Positions 26,450 to 33,640 of a stretch of 64,000 nucleotides of DNA are shown piece after piece. The translations under genes and the position numbers were made by a program. This DNA is from Microbacterium sp. zg-B96 (GTDB taxonomy: Bacteria > Actinomycetota > Actinomycetes > Actinomycetales > Microbacteriaceae). Location: the NCBI RefSeq assembly GCF_030246865.1, contig NZ_CP126738.1, positions 1,550,001 to 1,614,000 on the forward strand, given 5' to 3'. The notes under the pieces were generated by a model. It was not told the DNA's origin. It saw only the letters and a list, made by a program, of their open reading frames with translations, and ran no database searches. How positions within the stretch are numbered: position 1 is the stretch's first letter; each line of letters starts with the position of its first letter.

Positions 26450-27688
26450 ATGAGCAGTCCCCGCATCGTCGTCACCGGGATCGGTGCGTCGTCGCCGATC
26501 GGCGGCACCGCGCCTGAGAGCTGGTCGGCCCTGCTGGCCGGTGTCTCCGGTTCGCGCACGCTGGAGTACGACTGGGTCGAGAAGTACCAGCTGCCGGTCA
26601 CGTTCGCGGCGCAGGCTGCCGTTCGCCCCGACACGGTGCTGGACCGACCCGTCGCCAAGCGTCTGGACCCGGCGTCGCAGTTCGCGATGGTGGCGGCGAT
26701 GGAGGCGTGGGCGGATGCCGGCTCACCCGAGGTCGACCCCGAACGCCTCGGCGTGGACTTCGCCACCGGTATCGGCGGCGTGTGGACCCTGCTGGATGCC
26801 TGGGACACGCTGCGTGAGAAGGGGCCGCGTCGGGTCATGCCGATGACGGTGCCGATGCTCATGCCCAACGCTGCCGCGGGCAACCTCTCGCTTCACTTCG
26901 GTGCCCGCGCGTATGCGCGCACCGTGGCCAGCGCGTGCGCGTCGAGCACGGAGTCGATCGTCAACGCCGTGGAGCACATCCGAGCTGGTCTGGCTGACGT
27001 CGTCATCGCCGGTGGCACCGAGTCGGCGATCCACCCGATCACCCTCGCCGCGTTCGCCTCGATGCAGGCGCTGTCGCGTCGCAACGACGATCCCGCCACC
27101 GCATCGCGGCCGGCCAGCATCGACCGTGACGGCTTCGTCATGGGCGAGGGCGCCGGTGTGCTGATCCTCGAGACCGAGGAGCACGCCAAGGCGCGCGGCG
27201 CCAAGATCTACGCCGTCGTCGCCGGCGGCGGCGTCACCGCGGACTCGTACCACATCACCGCGAACGACCCCGCGGGCACGGGCGCTGCTCGCGCCGTCGA
27301 GATGGCGCTCGCGCAGGCCGACGCCTCGGCCGACGACGTGACGCACGTCAACGCCCACGCGACCTCCACGCCCGTCGGCGACCCCAACGAATACCAGGCT
27401 CTGAAGGCCGTGTTCGGGTCTCGCGTCGACGAGATCCCGGTCTCCGCCACCAAGGCATCCACCGGGCACCTGCTCGGCGGCACGGGGGCGCTCGAGGCCA
27501 TCTTCACGGTGCTGGCCCTGCGCGACCGCGTGGCACCGCCCACGATCAACCTGACCGAACAGGACCCGGCCGTGCCGTTCCGCCTGTCGGGTGAGCCGAC
27601 GCCGCTTGGCGACGGTGACCAGCTCGCGATCACCAACTCGTTCGGCTTCGGCGGGCACAACGCCGTCGCCGCCTTCCGCTCGGCCTGA
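26450..27688 (+). CDS. fabF: Beta-ketoacyl-ACP synthase II
   Basis: The 412-residue elongating condensing enzyme joins acyl-ACP with malonyl-ACP. Catalytic Cys163 lies in SACASSTESIV, and the two active-site His residues lie in NAHATSTPVGD and STGHLLGGTG; the C-terminal GGHN motif (FGFGGHNAV) is present. TTGGAGGAAG precedes the ATG. It is the last gene of the fab operon, followed by a hairpin terminator. Confidence 0.96.
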   Translation: MSSPRIVVTGIGASSPIGGTAPESWSALLAGVSGSRTLEYDWVEKYQLPVTFAAQAAVRPDTVLDRPVAKRLDPASQFAMVAAMEAWADAGSPEVDPERLGVDFATGIGGVWTLLDAWDTLREKGPRRVMPMTVPMLMPNAAAGNLSLHFGARAYARTVASACASSTESIVNAVEHIRAGLADVVIAGGTESAIHPITLAAFASMQALSRRNDDPATASRPASIDRDGFVMGEGAGVLILETEEHAKARGAKIYAVVAGGGVTADSYHITANDPAGTGAARAVEMALAQADASADDVTHVNAHATSTPVGDPNEYQALKAVFGSRVDEIPVSATKASTGHLLGGTGALEAIFTVLALRDRVAPPTINLTEQDPAVPFRLSGEPTPLGDGDQLAITNSFGFGGHNAVAAFRSA

Positions 27689-27703
27689 GCGAAGCGCCAC
27701 GCC

Positions 27704-27741
27704 CCCGGACACCCGACTCGTCGGGCATCCGGGAGCGTTTT
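27704..27741 (+). terminator. Terminator after the fab operon
   Basis: CCCGGA..CCCGA (from 27704) pairs with TCGGG..TCCGGG (to 27733) around a short loop, followed by AGCG and TTTT (27738-27741). It is a classical intrinsic terminator shape, 16 bases after fabF. Confidence 0.75.
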
Positions 27742-27826
27742 CGTGATCAGACGGAGCGGACGTTGTCCCGGTCCCCGGGAGTTCTCACCGAGGTCCGATA
27801 CTGGCGCCGCGCACCGCCTGAAGCTG

Positions 27827-28330
27827 TCAACCGACCTTGTGCAGCCAGACGACGGGTGCGTCGTCGCTGGCGTGACGGAACGGCTCGAGTTCTTCGTCCC
27901 ACGCGGCGCCCAGAGCGACCTGCAGCTCACGCTGCAGTTCCATCGGGTCACCGGCGGCGACTTCGATCGCGTAGCGCACCCGGTCTTCGCCGATCACCAC
28001 ATTGCCGGCGCTGTCGGTCTGCGCGTAGTGGATGCCCAGACCTGGTGTGTGCAGCCACCGGCCGCCGTCGCTGCGGGGCGTGGGGTCTTCGGTCACCTCG
28101 AACCTCAGGTGCTCCCAGCCGCGGATCGCGGTCGCGAGGGCCGCGCCGGTGCCGGCAGGACCCTCCCAGTAGAACTCGGCGCGGCGGCTGCCGGACAGCA
28201 CCGGCTGCTCGACCCACTCGAAGTTCACGGCGCGGCCGAGCGCTCGCCCGACAGCCCACTCGAGGTGGGGGCACAACGCCCGCGGCGCTGAGTGAATGAA
28301 GATCACTCCGCGCGCTTGTGGTGTCGCCAT
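27827..28330 (-). CDS. DUF3145 domain-containing protein
   Basis: These 167 residues match the actinobacterial DUF3145 family: GVIFIHSAPRALCPHLEWA at the N-terminus, a central EFYWEGPAGTGAALATAIRGW, and DGGRWLHTPGLGIHYAQTDSAGN (partly listed). The family is widespread in Actinobacteria and of unknown function; a cytoplasmic soluble fold is likely, as there is no signal peptide. AAGGAG lies 5 bases before the ATG. GATAAT (28408-28413, minus) is a plausible -10, and a 22-base palindrome overlaps its -35 region. It is convergent with fabF. Confidence 0.88.
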   Translation of the reverse strand: MATPQARGVIFIHSAPRALCPHLEWAVGRALGRAVNFEWVEQPVLSGSRRAEFYWEGPAGTGAALATAIRGWEHLRFEVTEDPTPRSDGGRWLHTPGLGIHYAQTDSAGNVVIGEDRVRYAIEVAAGDPMELQRELQVALGAAWDEELEPFRHASDDAPVVWLHKVG

Positions 28331-28425
28331 GGTTTCTCCTTCGTCAGGTGCGTCTTCCCCTACGACCTGATTCGGAGCACGGCGTGCTGTTCGGTTGTGC
28401 TGCGGCCATTATCCCCGATGGGTCC

Positions 28426-28447
28426 GAGAAATCACAAGTGATTTCTC
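28426..28447. promoter_or_regulatory. Palindrome GAGAAATCAC-AA-GTGATTTCTC before the DUF3145 gene
   Basis: Perfect 10-bp arms around AA lie 12 bases upstream of the putative minus-strand -10 (GATAAT) of the DUF3145 gene, covering its -35 region. A T-run does not follow, so an operator is more likely than a terminator for the upstream tRNA. It contains TCACAAG, the half-site seen before fabD. Confidence 0.5.
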
Positions 28448-28497
28448 CGCCCGTTGACGCCGATGATCCGTGCGCGCGTGTGCTGCGACGGTTTCTG

Positions 28498-28571
28498 TAG
28501 GGCGGGTGGGACTTGAACCCACGATCGTCGGGTTATGAGCCCGCTGCCTTGACCAGCTTGGCCACCGCCCC
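28498..28571 (-). tRNA. tRNA-Met (anticodon CAT, elongator; Ile2 not excluded)
   Basis: Acceptor GGGGCGG pairs with CCGCCCT (last pair G-T), D-arm GCC/GGC, anticodon loop CTCATAA with CAT, T-arm GTGGG TTCAAGT CCCAC, discriminator A. The CCA end is not encoded. CAT is also the genomic anticodon of lysidine-modified tRNA-Ile2 and initiator tRNA; the absence of the initiator GGG/CCC anticodon stem pattern on both sides favours elongator Met or Ile2. Confidence 0.85.
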
Positions 28572-28604
28572 TCGCGTTCGAGCCTATCGTGAGGCCGGCG
28601 AGGA

Positions 28605-29645
28605 TCAGGCGAGCGGATCCTCGTCGGCGCCGGAGTCGGGAGCGCCGGGAGTCCCGGGACTGCCGGAACTGCCGGAACTGCCCCGCTTGAACGGCAGCTC
28701 CCGGCTCTCCGAGACCACCTGCGGATGGTAGCGCGCCAGCGTCGTCACGCCCCAGATGGCGATGGCGCCGGCGATACCGAACATGATCATGCCCCACAGC
28801 GGCACCGCGGCGCCCTCGCCGAGTACCAGCAGGCCGATGAGTACGGCGACCATGGGGTCGACGACGGTCAACCCGGCGATGACGAGGTCGGGTGGACCCG
28901 AAGAGTATGCCGTCTGCACGAAGTAGGCACCGAGCGCGGTGCTGGCCAGCAGCGCAACGACGCACAGCATCGTGAGCCACTCGAAGTCGCCGGCCTGGAT
29001 GCGCTTGATGACGATCTTCGCCAGGGTCGCGACGAACCCGTAGACGATGCCGGCGGCGAGGATGTAGAAGAGCGCACGGATGCCGTGGCGTCGCCGCACC
29101 AGCAGCCAGAAGCCGACCAGGAGCAGGGCGATAACGCTGAGGATGACCAGCACGATGATGATCTGGCGGCTGGTCACTGTCTGCTCGGTGGCGAACAGGG
29201 CGGCCACGATGACGAACCAGAAGATGCCGCCCACGCAGGCGATGATGGCCAGCAGTGACCGCCGGGTGGGCGTGTGCCCGGTGACTCGCGCGTTGAGCAG
29301 TGTGGTGATCACGAGCGCGACGGCGCCGAGGGGCTGCACGACGATCAGCGGTGCGACGCTCAGCGCGCCGAGCTGGCAGATGATGGCCAGACCCAGCATG
29401 ATCGTGCCGACCACCCACGACGGGCGCGCCAGCAGCTGCTTCAGCTGGCCGCCGGTCAGGCCGGTGGAGCCGTCGGTGCCGCTGAGGCGCTCCACCTTCT
29501 CGACGCCTCGGTGCTGGTACTGCGCCCCGAAGGACATGAAGACCGCGCCGGCCAGCGCCAGCGGGATCCCCAGCAGCAGGCCGGGGTTCTGGAACGCCCC
29601 GACGAACTGATCGCCGACGTCTTCGAGACTCCCCGCCCACATCAC
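28605..29645 (-). CDS. DMT-superfamily membrane transporter
   Basis: This 346-residue protein has about nine to ten predicted membrane helices, with the EamA/NIPA-like pattern of paired small-residue-rich helices (LGIPLALAGAVFMSFGAQYQ, VAPLIVVQPLGAVALVITTLL, IAGLTVVDPMVAVLIGLLVL). The substrate is unknown; NIPA relatives move Mg2+. The C-terminus is a Ser/Gly/Pro tail (SSGSSGSPGTPGAPDSG). The start is GTG at 29645, with TATTGT exactly 6 bases upstream on the minus strand; ATG one codon later is the alternative. It diverges from def, with 43 bases between the two starts. Confidence 0.83.
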   Translation of the reverse strand: MMWAGSLEDVGDQFVGAFQNPGLLLGIPLALAGAVFMSFGAQYQHRGVEKVERLSGTDGSTGLTGGQLKQLLARPSWVVGTIMLGLAIICQLGALSVAPLIVVQPLGAVALVITTLLNARVTGHTPTRRSLLAIIACVGGIFWFVIVAALFATEQTVTSRQIIIVLVILSVIALLLVGFWLLVRRRHGIRALFYILAAGIVYGFVATLAKIVIKRIQAGDFEWLTMLCVVALLASTALGAYFVQTAYSSGPPDLVIAGLTVVDPMVAVLIGLLVLGEGAAVPLWGMIMFGIAGAIAIWGVTTLARYHPQVVSESRELPFKRGSSGSSGSPGTPGAPDSGADEDPLA

Positions 29646-29688
29646 CCCTCGACAATATCGTCACAGCGCTCTCGGTAGGCTCAAGGGC

Positions 29689-30255
29689 GTGTCTGTTCTT
29701 CCGATTCGCATCATGGGCGACCCTGTCCTTCACTCCCCCGCCGCACCTGTGGCGGAGATCACCGACGAGGTTCGCGACCTGGTGCGCGACATGTTCGAGA
29801 CGATGGATGCCGCGCCCGGCGTGGGCCTGGCCGCTCCCCAAGTCGGGGTGGGGCTGCGCATCTTCACGTACTCCTACGAGGACGACGACGGTCAGCCCTG
29901 GCGCGGCGTGATCGTCAACCCCGAGCTGTGGGTGCGCCCGCTCGAGCCCGGCTCCCCCGACCCCGACGAGGAGTCGGAGGGGTGCCTGTCGTTCCCGGGT
30001 GAGCGGTTCCCGCTGCGTCGTTCCGATAGCGCGCTCGTCACCGGCATCGACCTTAAGGGCGCTCCGGTGCGCATCGAAGTGGACGGCTGGCGGGCCCGCA
30101 TCCTGCAGCACGAGTTCGACCACCTCGACGGCATCCTTTACGTCGACCGCCTGGATGACGGTGATTGGAAGACCGTGCAGAAGATCGCCCGCAAGCGCGG
30201 CTGGGGTCGCCCCGGCGCGAGCTGGATGCCGGGAGTCGACAACCTCGAAGACTGA
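29689..30255 (+). CDS. def: Peptide deformylase
   Basis: The 188-residue metalloenzyme removes the formyl group from nascent protein N-termini. All three family motifs are present: GVGLAAPQVG (motif 1), EGCLSFPGE (motif 2, metal-ligand Cys) and QHEFDHLDG (motif 3, two ligand His and the catalytic Glu). GTG start with TAGGCT at 29676-29681, 7 bases upstream (leaderless pattern). A C-terminal extension (GRPGASWMPGVDNLED) is usual in Actinobacteria. A palindrome and a DUF2975/Xre pair follow. Confidence 0.96.
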   Translation: MSVLPIRIMGDPVLHSPAAPVAEITDEVRDLVRDMFETMDAAPGVGLAAPQVGVGLRIFTYSYEDDDGQPWRGVIVNPELWVRPLEPGSPDPDEESEGCLSFPGERFPLRRSDSALVTGIDLKGAPVRIEVDGWRARILQHEFDHLDGILYVDRLDDGDWKTVQKIARKRGWGRPGASWMPGVDNLED

Positions 30256-30280
30256 CCCTTCCGTCGCGGGAACGACGGAG

Positions 30281-30297
30281 CTATCGTTTAACGATAG
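30281..30297. promoter_or_regulatory. Palindrome CTATCGTT-T-AACGATAG before the DUF2975/Xre pair
   Basis: A perfect 8-1-8 inverted repeat lies 29 bases before the DUF2975 start, where the core promoter should be. It is A+T-rich against its surroundings. It is a good candidate autoregulatory operator for the Xre protein encoded at 30812-31057. Confidence 0.6.
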
Positions 30298-30326
30298 ATG
30301 CTGATCGCTTCACGAGAGGTGCCGTC

Positions 30327-30812
30327 ATGGGTGCTGTGGTGATTCTCGTTCTGCGGGCGGTGCTTGCCGTGTCGTTCGCCGGCTCGCTGCTCGTGCAGAC
30401 CGTGATGGTGCCCCTGCTGTGGGTCGACCTCGAGGGTGTCCCGCAGGGCGCGAGAGTCGCCGTGGTGGCGATCGTGGTGCTCGGCATCCTCATGCTGCAG
30501 GTGTGCGCGGTGTGCGTCTGGCAATTGCTGACGATGGTGCGTCGTGGATCGGTCTTCACGTCGGGGGCGTTCCGCTACGTCGACGTCACGATCGGCGCCA
30601 TCCTGTGCGCTGCGGTGCTCGTGTTCGCGTTGGCGGTGCTGCTGGCTCCGGGGGGCGCTGCGCCGGGGGTCGTGGGGCTCGTGTGCGGCGCGTCGCTCGT
30701 GATCGGCGGGGTGGCGCTGGTGGTCTTCGTGCTGCGCATGCTGCTGGCGCAGGCGGTCGAGCGCGAAGCGGAAGCCCGCCGACTGCGCTCCGAGCTCAGC
30801 GAGGTGATCTGA
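30327..30812 (+). CDS. DUF2975 family membrane protein
   Basis: This 161-residue protein has four predicted membrane helices (residues about 3-28, 40-65, 88-110 and 118-143) and a charged C-terminal tail EREAEARRLRSELSEVI. This is the DUF2975 pattern, a family typically encoded with a small Cro/Xre regulator as seen here. The function is unknown. The start was set at ATG 30327, with GAGAGG 6 bases upstream; longer in-frame extensions run back into def. It overlaps the regulator gene by one base (TGATG), so the two are coupled. Confidence 0.83.
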   Translation: MGAVVILVLRAVLAVSFAGSLLVQTVMVPLLWVDLEGVPQGARVAVVAIVVLGILMLQVCAVCVWQLLTMVRRGSVFTSGAFRYVDVTIGAILCAAVLVFALAVLLAPGGAAPGVVGLVCGASLVIGGVALVVFVLRMLLAQAVEREAEARRLRSELSEVI

Positions 30813-31057
30813 TGCCCATCGTCGTGGACATCGACGTGATGCTCGCGCGCCGCAAGATGCCGGTGTCGGTGCTCGCGGAGCGTGTCGGCATCACCCCCGC
30901 CAACCTGGCGGTCCTGAAGAACGGTCGCGCGAAGGCGGTGCGCTTCACCACGCTTGACGCGCTGTGCGAGGCGCTGGAGTGCCAGCCCGGTGACCTGTTG
31001 CGGTGGGAGCCCGCGGGCGCTGACGCCACGCAGCCGGTTCGCGCACGGGCGGACTAG
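30812..31057 (+). CDS. Small Xre/Cro-type regulator (YozG-like)
   Basis: This 81-residue protein is almost entirely one helix-turn-helix domain: IDVMLARRKMPVSVLAERVG, then ITPANLAVLKNGRAKAVRF and LCEALECQPGDLL. It matches the short Xre regulators paired with DUF2975 membrane proteins. It lacks any sensor domain, so the membrane partner may be the signal input. The palindrome at 30281-30297 is its likely operator. The short Asp/Arg tail is probably disordered. Translation is coupled to the preceding gene by a shared base. Confidence 0.88.
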   Translation: MPIVVDIDVMLARRKMPVSVLAERVGITPANLAVLKNGRAKAVRFTTLDALCEALECQPGDLLRWEPAGADATQPVRARAD

Positions 31058-31068
31058 AGCTGCCGGCC

Positions 31069-32441
31069 TCAGAAGGGCGCGGGTTCTTCGATGGCGGCGA
31101 GGGCCATGAATTCCAGCACCCGGCGGGGGATGTCGGTGTAGACCCGGCCGGTGGGGCTGGTCCATTCCAGGATGCCGTCGGCTTTCTGCACCACGCTCCA
31201 CGCGGTGCCGTGCTTGACCGGGTGATGTCGCCCCGGGCACAGGTTCGCGAGATTGGTGAGGCAGGTCGGCCCACCCAGGGCGGCATCGTGGGTGTGGTCG
31301 AGGTCGCACTGACGGGCCGGTCTTCGACACCCCAGGAACCGGCAGTGCTCGTCCCTCGCGTCGAGGTGTCTGCGCATTTCCCGGGTCGGCCGGTAGGTGA
31401 GCACCTGCTCCACCGCCCCACTGGTCGGGGAGGTCGCTCCCACACGTCCGCGGTCGCGGCGAGGCGTCGCGCGGTATCGGGGCTGATCGGTCCGTATCCG
31501 ACCAGCTCGGCCGGCTCGTTCCCGACGCCGATGAGGGTGTTGGCGGGGATCACGACCTGCACTTGCGCGACGATCGGGGCGCCTTCCGGGATCGCCCCGG
31601 TTGCACTGGGTGCGGTGGCGTGGCCGGTGAGGAGCAGGTCGGTGAGCACGTCGGCGCGGATCTGGTCCATCGTGCGGGTATCGGTCGCGAGGATCTCGGC
31701 GGCGGTCAGTTCAGGGGCGTCCGCAACGCCAAAGCCATCGCCATCGGTGTCTAGCGCGGCCTCGGCGGCAGCGGCCGCGGCGCGGTGGGCGTCGGCGACC
31801 TGGCGTGCCTGCTGGTTCAGCCGGTCCCGGATCGCGTACGCCAGCTCCGCCGGCAGCAGGGCCGCGAGTTCGGCCATCCCGTCGTCCAGGTCCCGCACCC
31901 ACACCCGCCGGCCCGCCGCGGCCTCCTTGCGCCGCTCCTCCAACGGCACCGGGTTGAGCCGCTGCGCCAGCATCAGCACGAGTGGCTTCGCCCGTCCCGG
32001 GGTGTCGTTCTCGCACACCACCAGCGCGGCTTGCTCGAACCGTGCCCGCGCGTCGGGGTCGGTGATCCGGGCGCCGGCATCCTGGATGAGCCGCACATGC
32101 ACCCGGTCGATCCGGTCCTCCCGCAGCGCCACGAACGTCGCGGGCAACTCGTCCACGAGCACGGTGGCGTCGTGCATCCGGTCGCGCATGCCGTGGTCCG
32201 AGCGGCGCAGCACCGCGCCGACTTCCGCGGCCATTCCCCGCAACGGCATCTCCCGCTCCCGACCCTCACTGGACGGGATGCGGGCGGTCTCCGCCTGGGC
32301 AACAGCCTCCGCCTGCGACAGGAACCACACCTCGTCGGCATCCGCCTCCGCCCGACGCCGCCGCACCTCCTCCAGCCCGGAGATCACCTGCTCATGCGAC
32401 AGCACGGCCGTCCGTGCGGCGGTGGTCGGGGAGGTGTTCAT
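31069..32441 (-). pseudogene. DUF222 / HNH endonuclease family gene, frameshifted
   Basis: The N-terminal DUF222 part reads from ATG 32441 (MNTSPTTAARTAVLSHEQ) to about 31440 (ATADVWERP). The HNH part continues in another frame from about 31440 to 31069: EQVLTYRPTREMRRHLDARD, then HCRFLGC, CDLDHTHDAALGG, TNLANLC and RHHPVKHG, an intact HNH metal/catalytic set. A one-base deletion, or two-base insertion, near WER in 31420-31450 separates them; relatives read straight through. DUF222-HNH genes are multicopy in Actinobacteria and may belong to mobile introns or 13E12-type repeats. A CAGAAT hexamer lies 7 bases before ATG. A sequencing error cannot be excluded. Confidence 0.78.
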
Positions 32442-32630
32442 ACCCCCAATTCTGCCGACCCCCTCCGACATTGAAGGGCGCCGAAACAACGCCTGACCAG
32501 GGGTTGTGGATAACCGACCACATCCCCGCCTGGGGAGGAAACGCCACCCGATCCTCGGCCCGCCGGCCGGACCAAAACTCAGGAAGAACCAGCCACCGGC
32601 AGCGTCAAACCCCCGCCCGGGGCAAAAGGA

Positions 32631-32657
32631 AAGGCCCGGGGTGGAAGCCCGGGCCTT
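32631..32657 (-). terminator. Terminator downstream of tRNA-Asn
   Basis: AAGGCCCGGG (32631-32640) and CCCGGGCCTT (32648-32657) form a perfect 10-bp stem with a 7-base loop. Read on the minus strand it is followed by TCCTTTTG, a T-rich tract. It lies 36 bases after the tRNA-Asn 3' end. Confidence 0.75.
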
Positions 32658-32693
32658 AGTTGAGAGCCCACGTAGAATGCGTGGGACATCTCG

Positions 32694-32766
32694 CTCCCCG
32701 GCTTGGACTCGAACCAAGAACCTATCGGTTAACAGCCGATTGCTCTGCCAATTGAGCTACCGAGGA
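32694..32766 (-). tRNA. tRNA-Asn (anticodon GTT)
   Basis: Acceptor TCCTCGG pairs with CCGGGGA (one G-T pair), D-arm GCTC/GAGC, anticodon loop CTGTTAA with GTT, T-arm TTGG TTCGAGT CCAA, discriminator G. The CCA end is not encoded. A T-tailed hairpin terminator follows on the same strand. Confidence 0.95.
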
Positions 32767-32828
32767 TCATGACCACCTTGCGGCGGACAACTCGTCAATC
32801 CTAGCAAACAGAAAAGGGTGCTCGTGAC

Positions 32829-33608
32829 TCAGGACACGACCATCCGCTGGTTGTCGTCGTCGCCCGGTGTCCACAGCAGATCGCGCGTGCCGTGACCGAT
32901 CGCGACCATGTGGCCGCCTCTCAGCACCAGCACATCCGCTCCGAGTTCGTCCACGACGGCTGCCTCGTTGGTCACCAGGAGCGCTGCCATGCCGTATTCG
33001 TGCCGCCGGCGCAGGATGGCGTCGCGTGCGGCGTGCCGAACTTCCACGTCGAGGTTGGCATACGGCTCGTCGGCCACCAGCAGCCGCGGCCGCAGCACCA
33101 GCGCGCGTGCCAGCGCCACGCGCTGTCTCATCCCTGCGCTCAGCTCGTACGGGTACTTCTGCGCCGCCCCGAGCGGCAGGTGCAGCTCGTCCAGCAGCGC
33201 CGCCACCCGAACGGCCAGCGCACGGGGGTTGACGCGGCGGTCACGGCTGGTGATCGGCTCCCCCACGACTTCGGCAACGGTCATGCGGGCGGGCAGGTCG
33301 GCGCCGGCGCGCTGCGCGAGGTAACCGGTGACGTACGTGTGCACCCGGTGTGCGCGACCCCGGCGGCCGAGCCGCACTCCTTCGACCACGGCGCTGCCCC
33401 CTGCCACCGTTAGGGCCGAGCCGCCCCGGCCGGCGAGGACCGCTGCCAGGCTCGATTTTCCCGACCCGGTCGGGCCCATCAGCGCCAGGGTTCCGCCCCG
33501 CGGCAGCGTGAAGCTGACGCCCTCCACGGCGCGCTGCGTTGACCCGCTGTGGGCGATGGAGAGGTCGTCGCACCGGATGGACAGCTCGGGCTCGGTGCGA
33601 ACGCTCAT
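32829..33608 (-). CDS. Orphan ABC transporter ATP-binding protein with altered H-loop
   Basis: This 259-residue ATPase has Walker A GPTGSGKSS (about residues 45-53), signature LSAGMRQRVALARAL, and Walker B LLVADEPYANLD. The H-loop, normally a conserved His after the switch strand, reads ALLVTNEAAVV, with Asn in place of His. The fold resembles peptide/nickel-type ATPases (YPYELSAGMRQR). No permease or binding-protein gene is adjacent; neighbours are tRNA-Asn and dnaG, 32 bases away on the same strand. The Asn substitution may impair ATP hydrolysis or mark a non-transport role. No clear Shine-Dalgarno is seen. Confidence 0.85.
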   Translation of the reverse strand: MSVRTEPELSIRCDDLSIAHSGSTQRAVEGVSFTLPRGGTLALMGPTGSGKSSLAAVLAGRGGSALTVAGGSAVVEGVRLGRRGRAHRVHTYVTGYLAQRAGADLPARMTVAEVVGEPITSRDRRVNPRALAVRVAALLDELHLPLGAAQKYPYELSAGMRQRVALARALVLRPRLLVADEPYANLDVEVRHAARDAILRRRHEYGMAALLVTNEAAVVDELGADVLVLRGGHMVAIGHGTRDLLWTPGDDDNQRMVVS

Positions 33609-33640
33609 GCCCTCATCCTGCCCGCTCTGCCTCGCGCAGG

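Noticed and set aside
28426..28447. Palindrome as terminator of tRNA-Met
   Set aside because: The loop is only two bases and no T-run follows on the minus strand; its position at a -35 region favours an operator.
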